A stretch of DNA of 46,907 bases from Chromatiales bacterium (GTDB taxonomy: Bacteria; Pseudomonadota; Gammaproteobacteria; CAMYNG01): positions 18,509-65,415 of the forward strand of contig JALTLF010000090.1 of NCBI GenBank assembly GCA_027005735.1. The letters are read 5' to 3'. This document shows, piece by piece, positions 46,904 to 46,907 of the stretch. Each line of letters opens with the position of its first letter. The stretch's first letter is position 1. Position numbers and translations under genes: made by a program. The notes below the pieces were generated by a model that saw only the letters and a program-made list of their open reading frames with translations, ran no database searches and was not told where the DNA came from.

Positions 46904-46907
46904 CCTG

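Overview
The window is a chromosomal segment of a GC-rich gammaproteobacterium. No rRNA, tRNA, CRISPR array, prophage or intact insertion sequence was seen. The gene content and order suggest a Chromatiales/Ectothiorhodospiraceae-like lineage (rnfABCDGE-nth; purM-purN-DUF3108 divergent from DUF2066-perM-hda; ilvI-ilvH-ilvC-psd-pssA-leuA). This is an inference from synteny; no database search was possible. Coding is dense, with many 1-8 base stop/start overlaps that mark operons.

Layout. 1-5436 (minus): the Rnf ion-pumping electron-transport complex followed by the start of nth. 5656-9067: metG (minus), divergent from the Fe-S carrier gene apbC/mrp (plus). 9068-11302: dcd and an orphan receiver-domain protein among repeat-rich intergenic DNA. 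11316-13827 (minus): purM-purN-DUF3108. 14055-17491 (plus): DUF2066, a CDP-alcohol phosphatidyltransferase, a PerM-like permease and hda. 17717-19031 (minus): arsC-like, wrbA and DUF2069. 19170-26237 (plus): two envelope lipoproteins with near-identical promoters, yihY, two thioredoxin-fold proteins, a TolC-like protein, a membrane-fusion-type adaptor, acylphosphatase and a D-lactate-dehydrogenase-like gene. 26438-27422: two small secreted proteins, one a lipoprotein with an RraB-like domain. 27459-31071 (minus): DUF4124, MIF-like, DUF4124, proS and a lytic transglycosylase. 31490-38190 (plus): branched-chain amino-acid genes (ilvI, ilvH, ilvC, leuA) interleaved with phospholipid genes (a psd homologue that lacks catalytic residues, and pssA). 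38289-41959 (plus): family-4-type uracil-DNA glycosylase, rimI, an RDD-SpoIIM fusion and a lipoprotein. 42575-46903 (minus): DUF4129, DUF4350, MoxR AAA+ ATPase and DUF58, which with RDD-SpoIIM form a MoxR-type membrane system.

Main points of interest. (1) leuA has a 301-base leader with a good sigma70-like promoter, a 35-codon leader peptide ending in four Leu codons, and a terminator hairpin, which together suggest translation-coupled attenuation; the peptide ATG lies almost at the predicted transcription start. (2) The psd homologue lacks both the catalytic His and the pyruvoyl-forming Ser. (3) pssA has no ATG, GTG or TTG able to give a full-length protein; the best-placed start is ATC after a strong ribosome-binding site. 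(4) The MoxR cluster and its RDD-SpoIIM partner face each other across a tandem duplication of a repeat element. (5) One family of inverted-repeat elements (CCACAGAGG / CCACGGGG / CCGCGAAGG types) recurs in at least five intergenic gaps.
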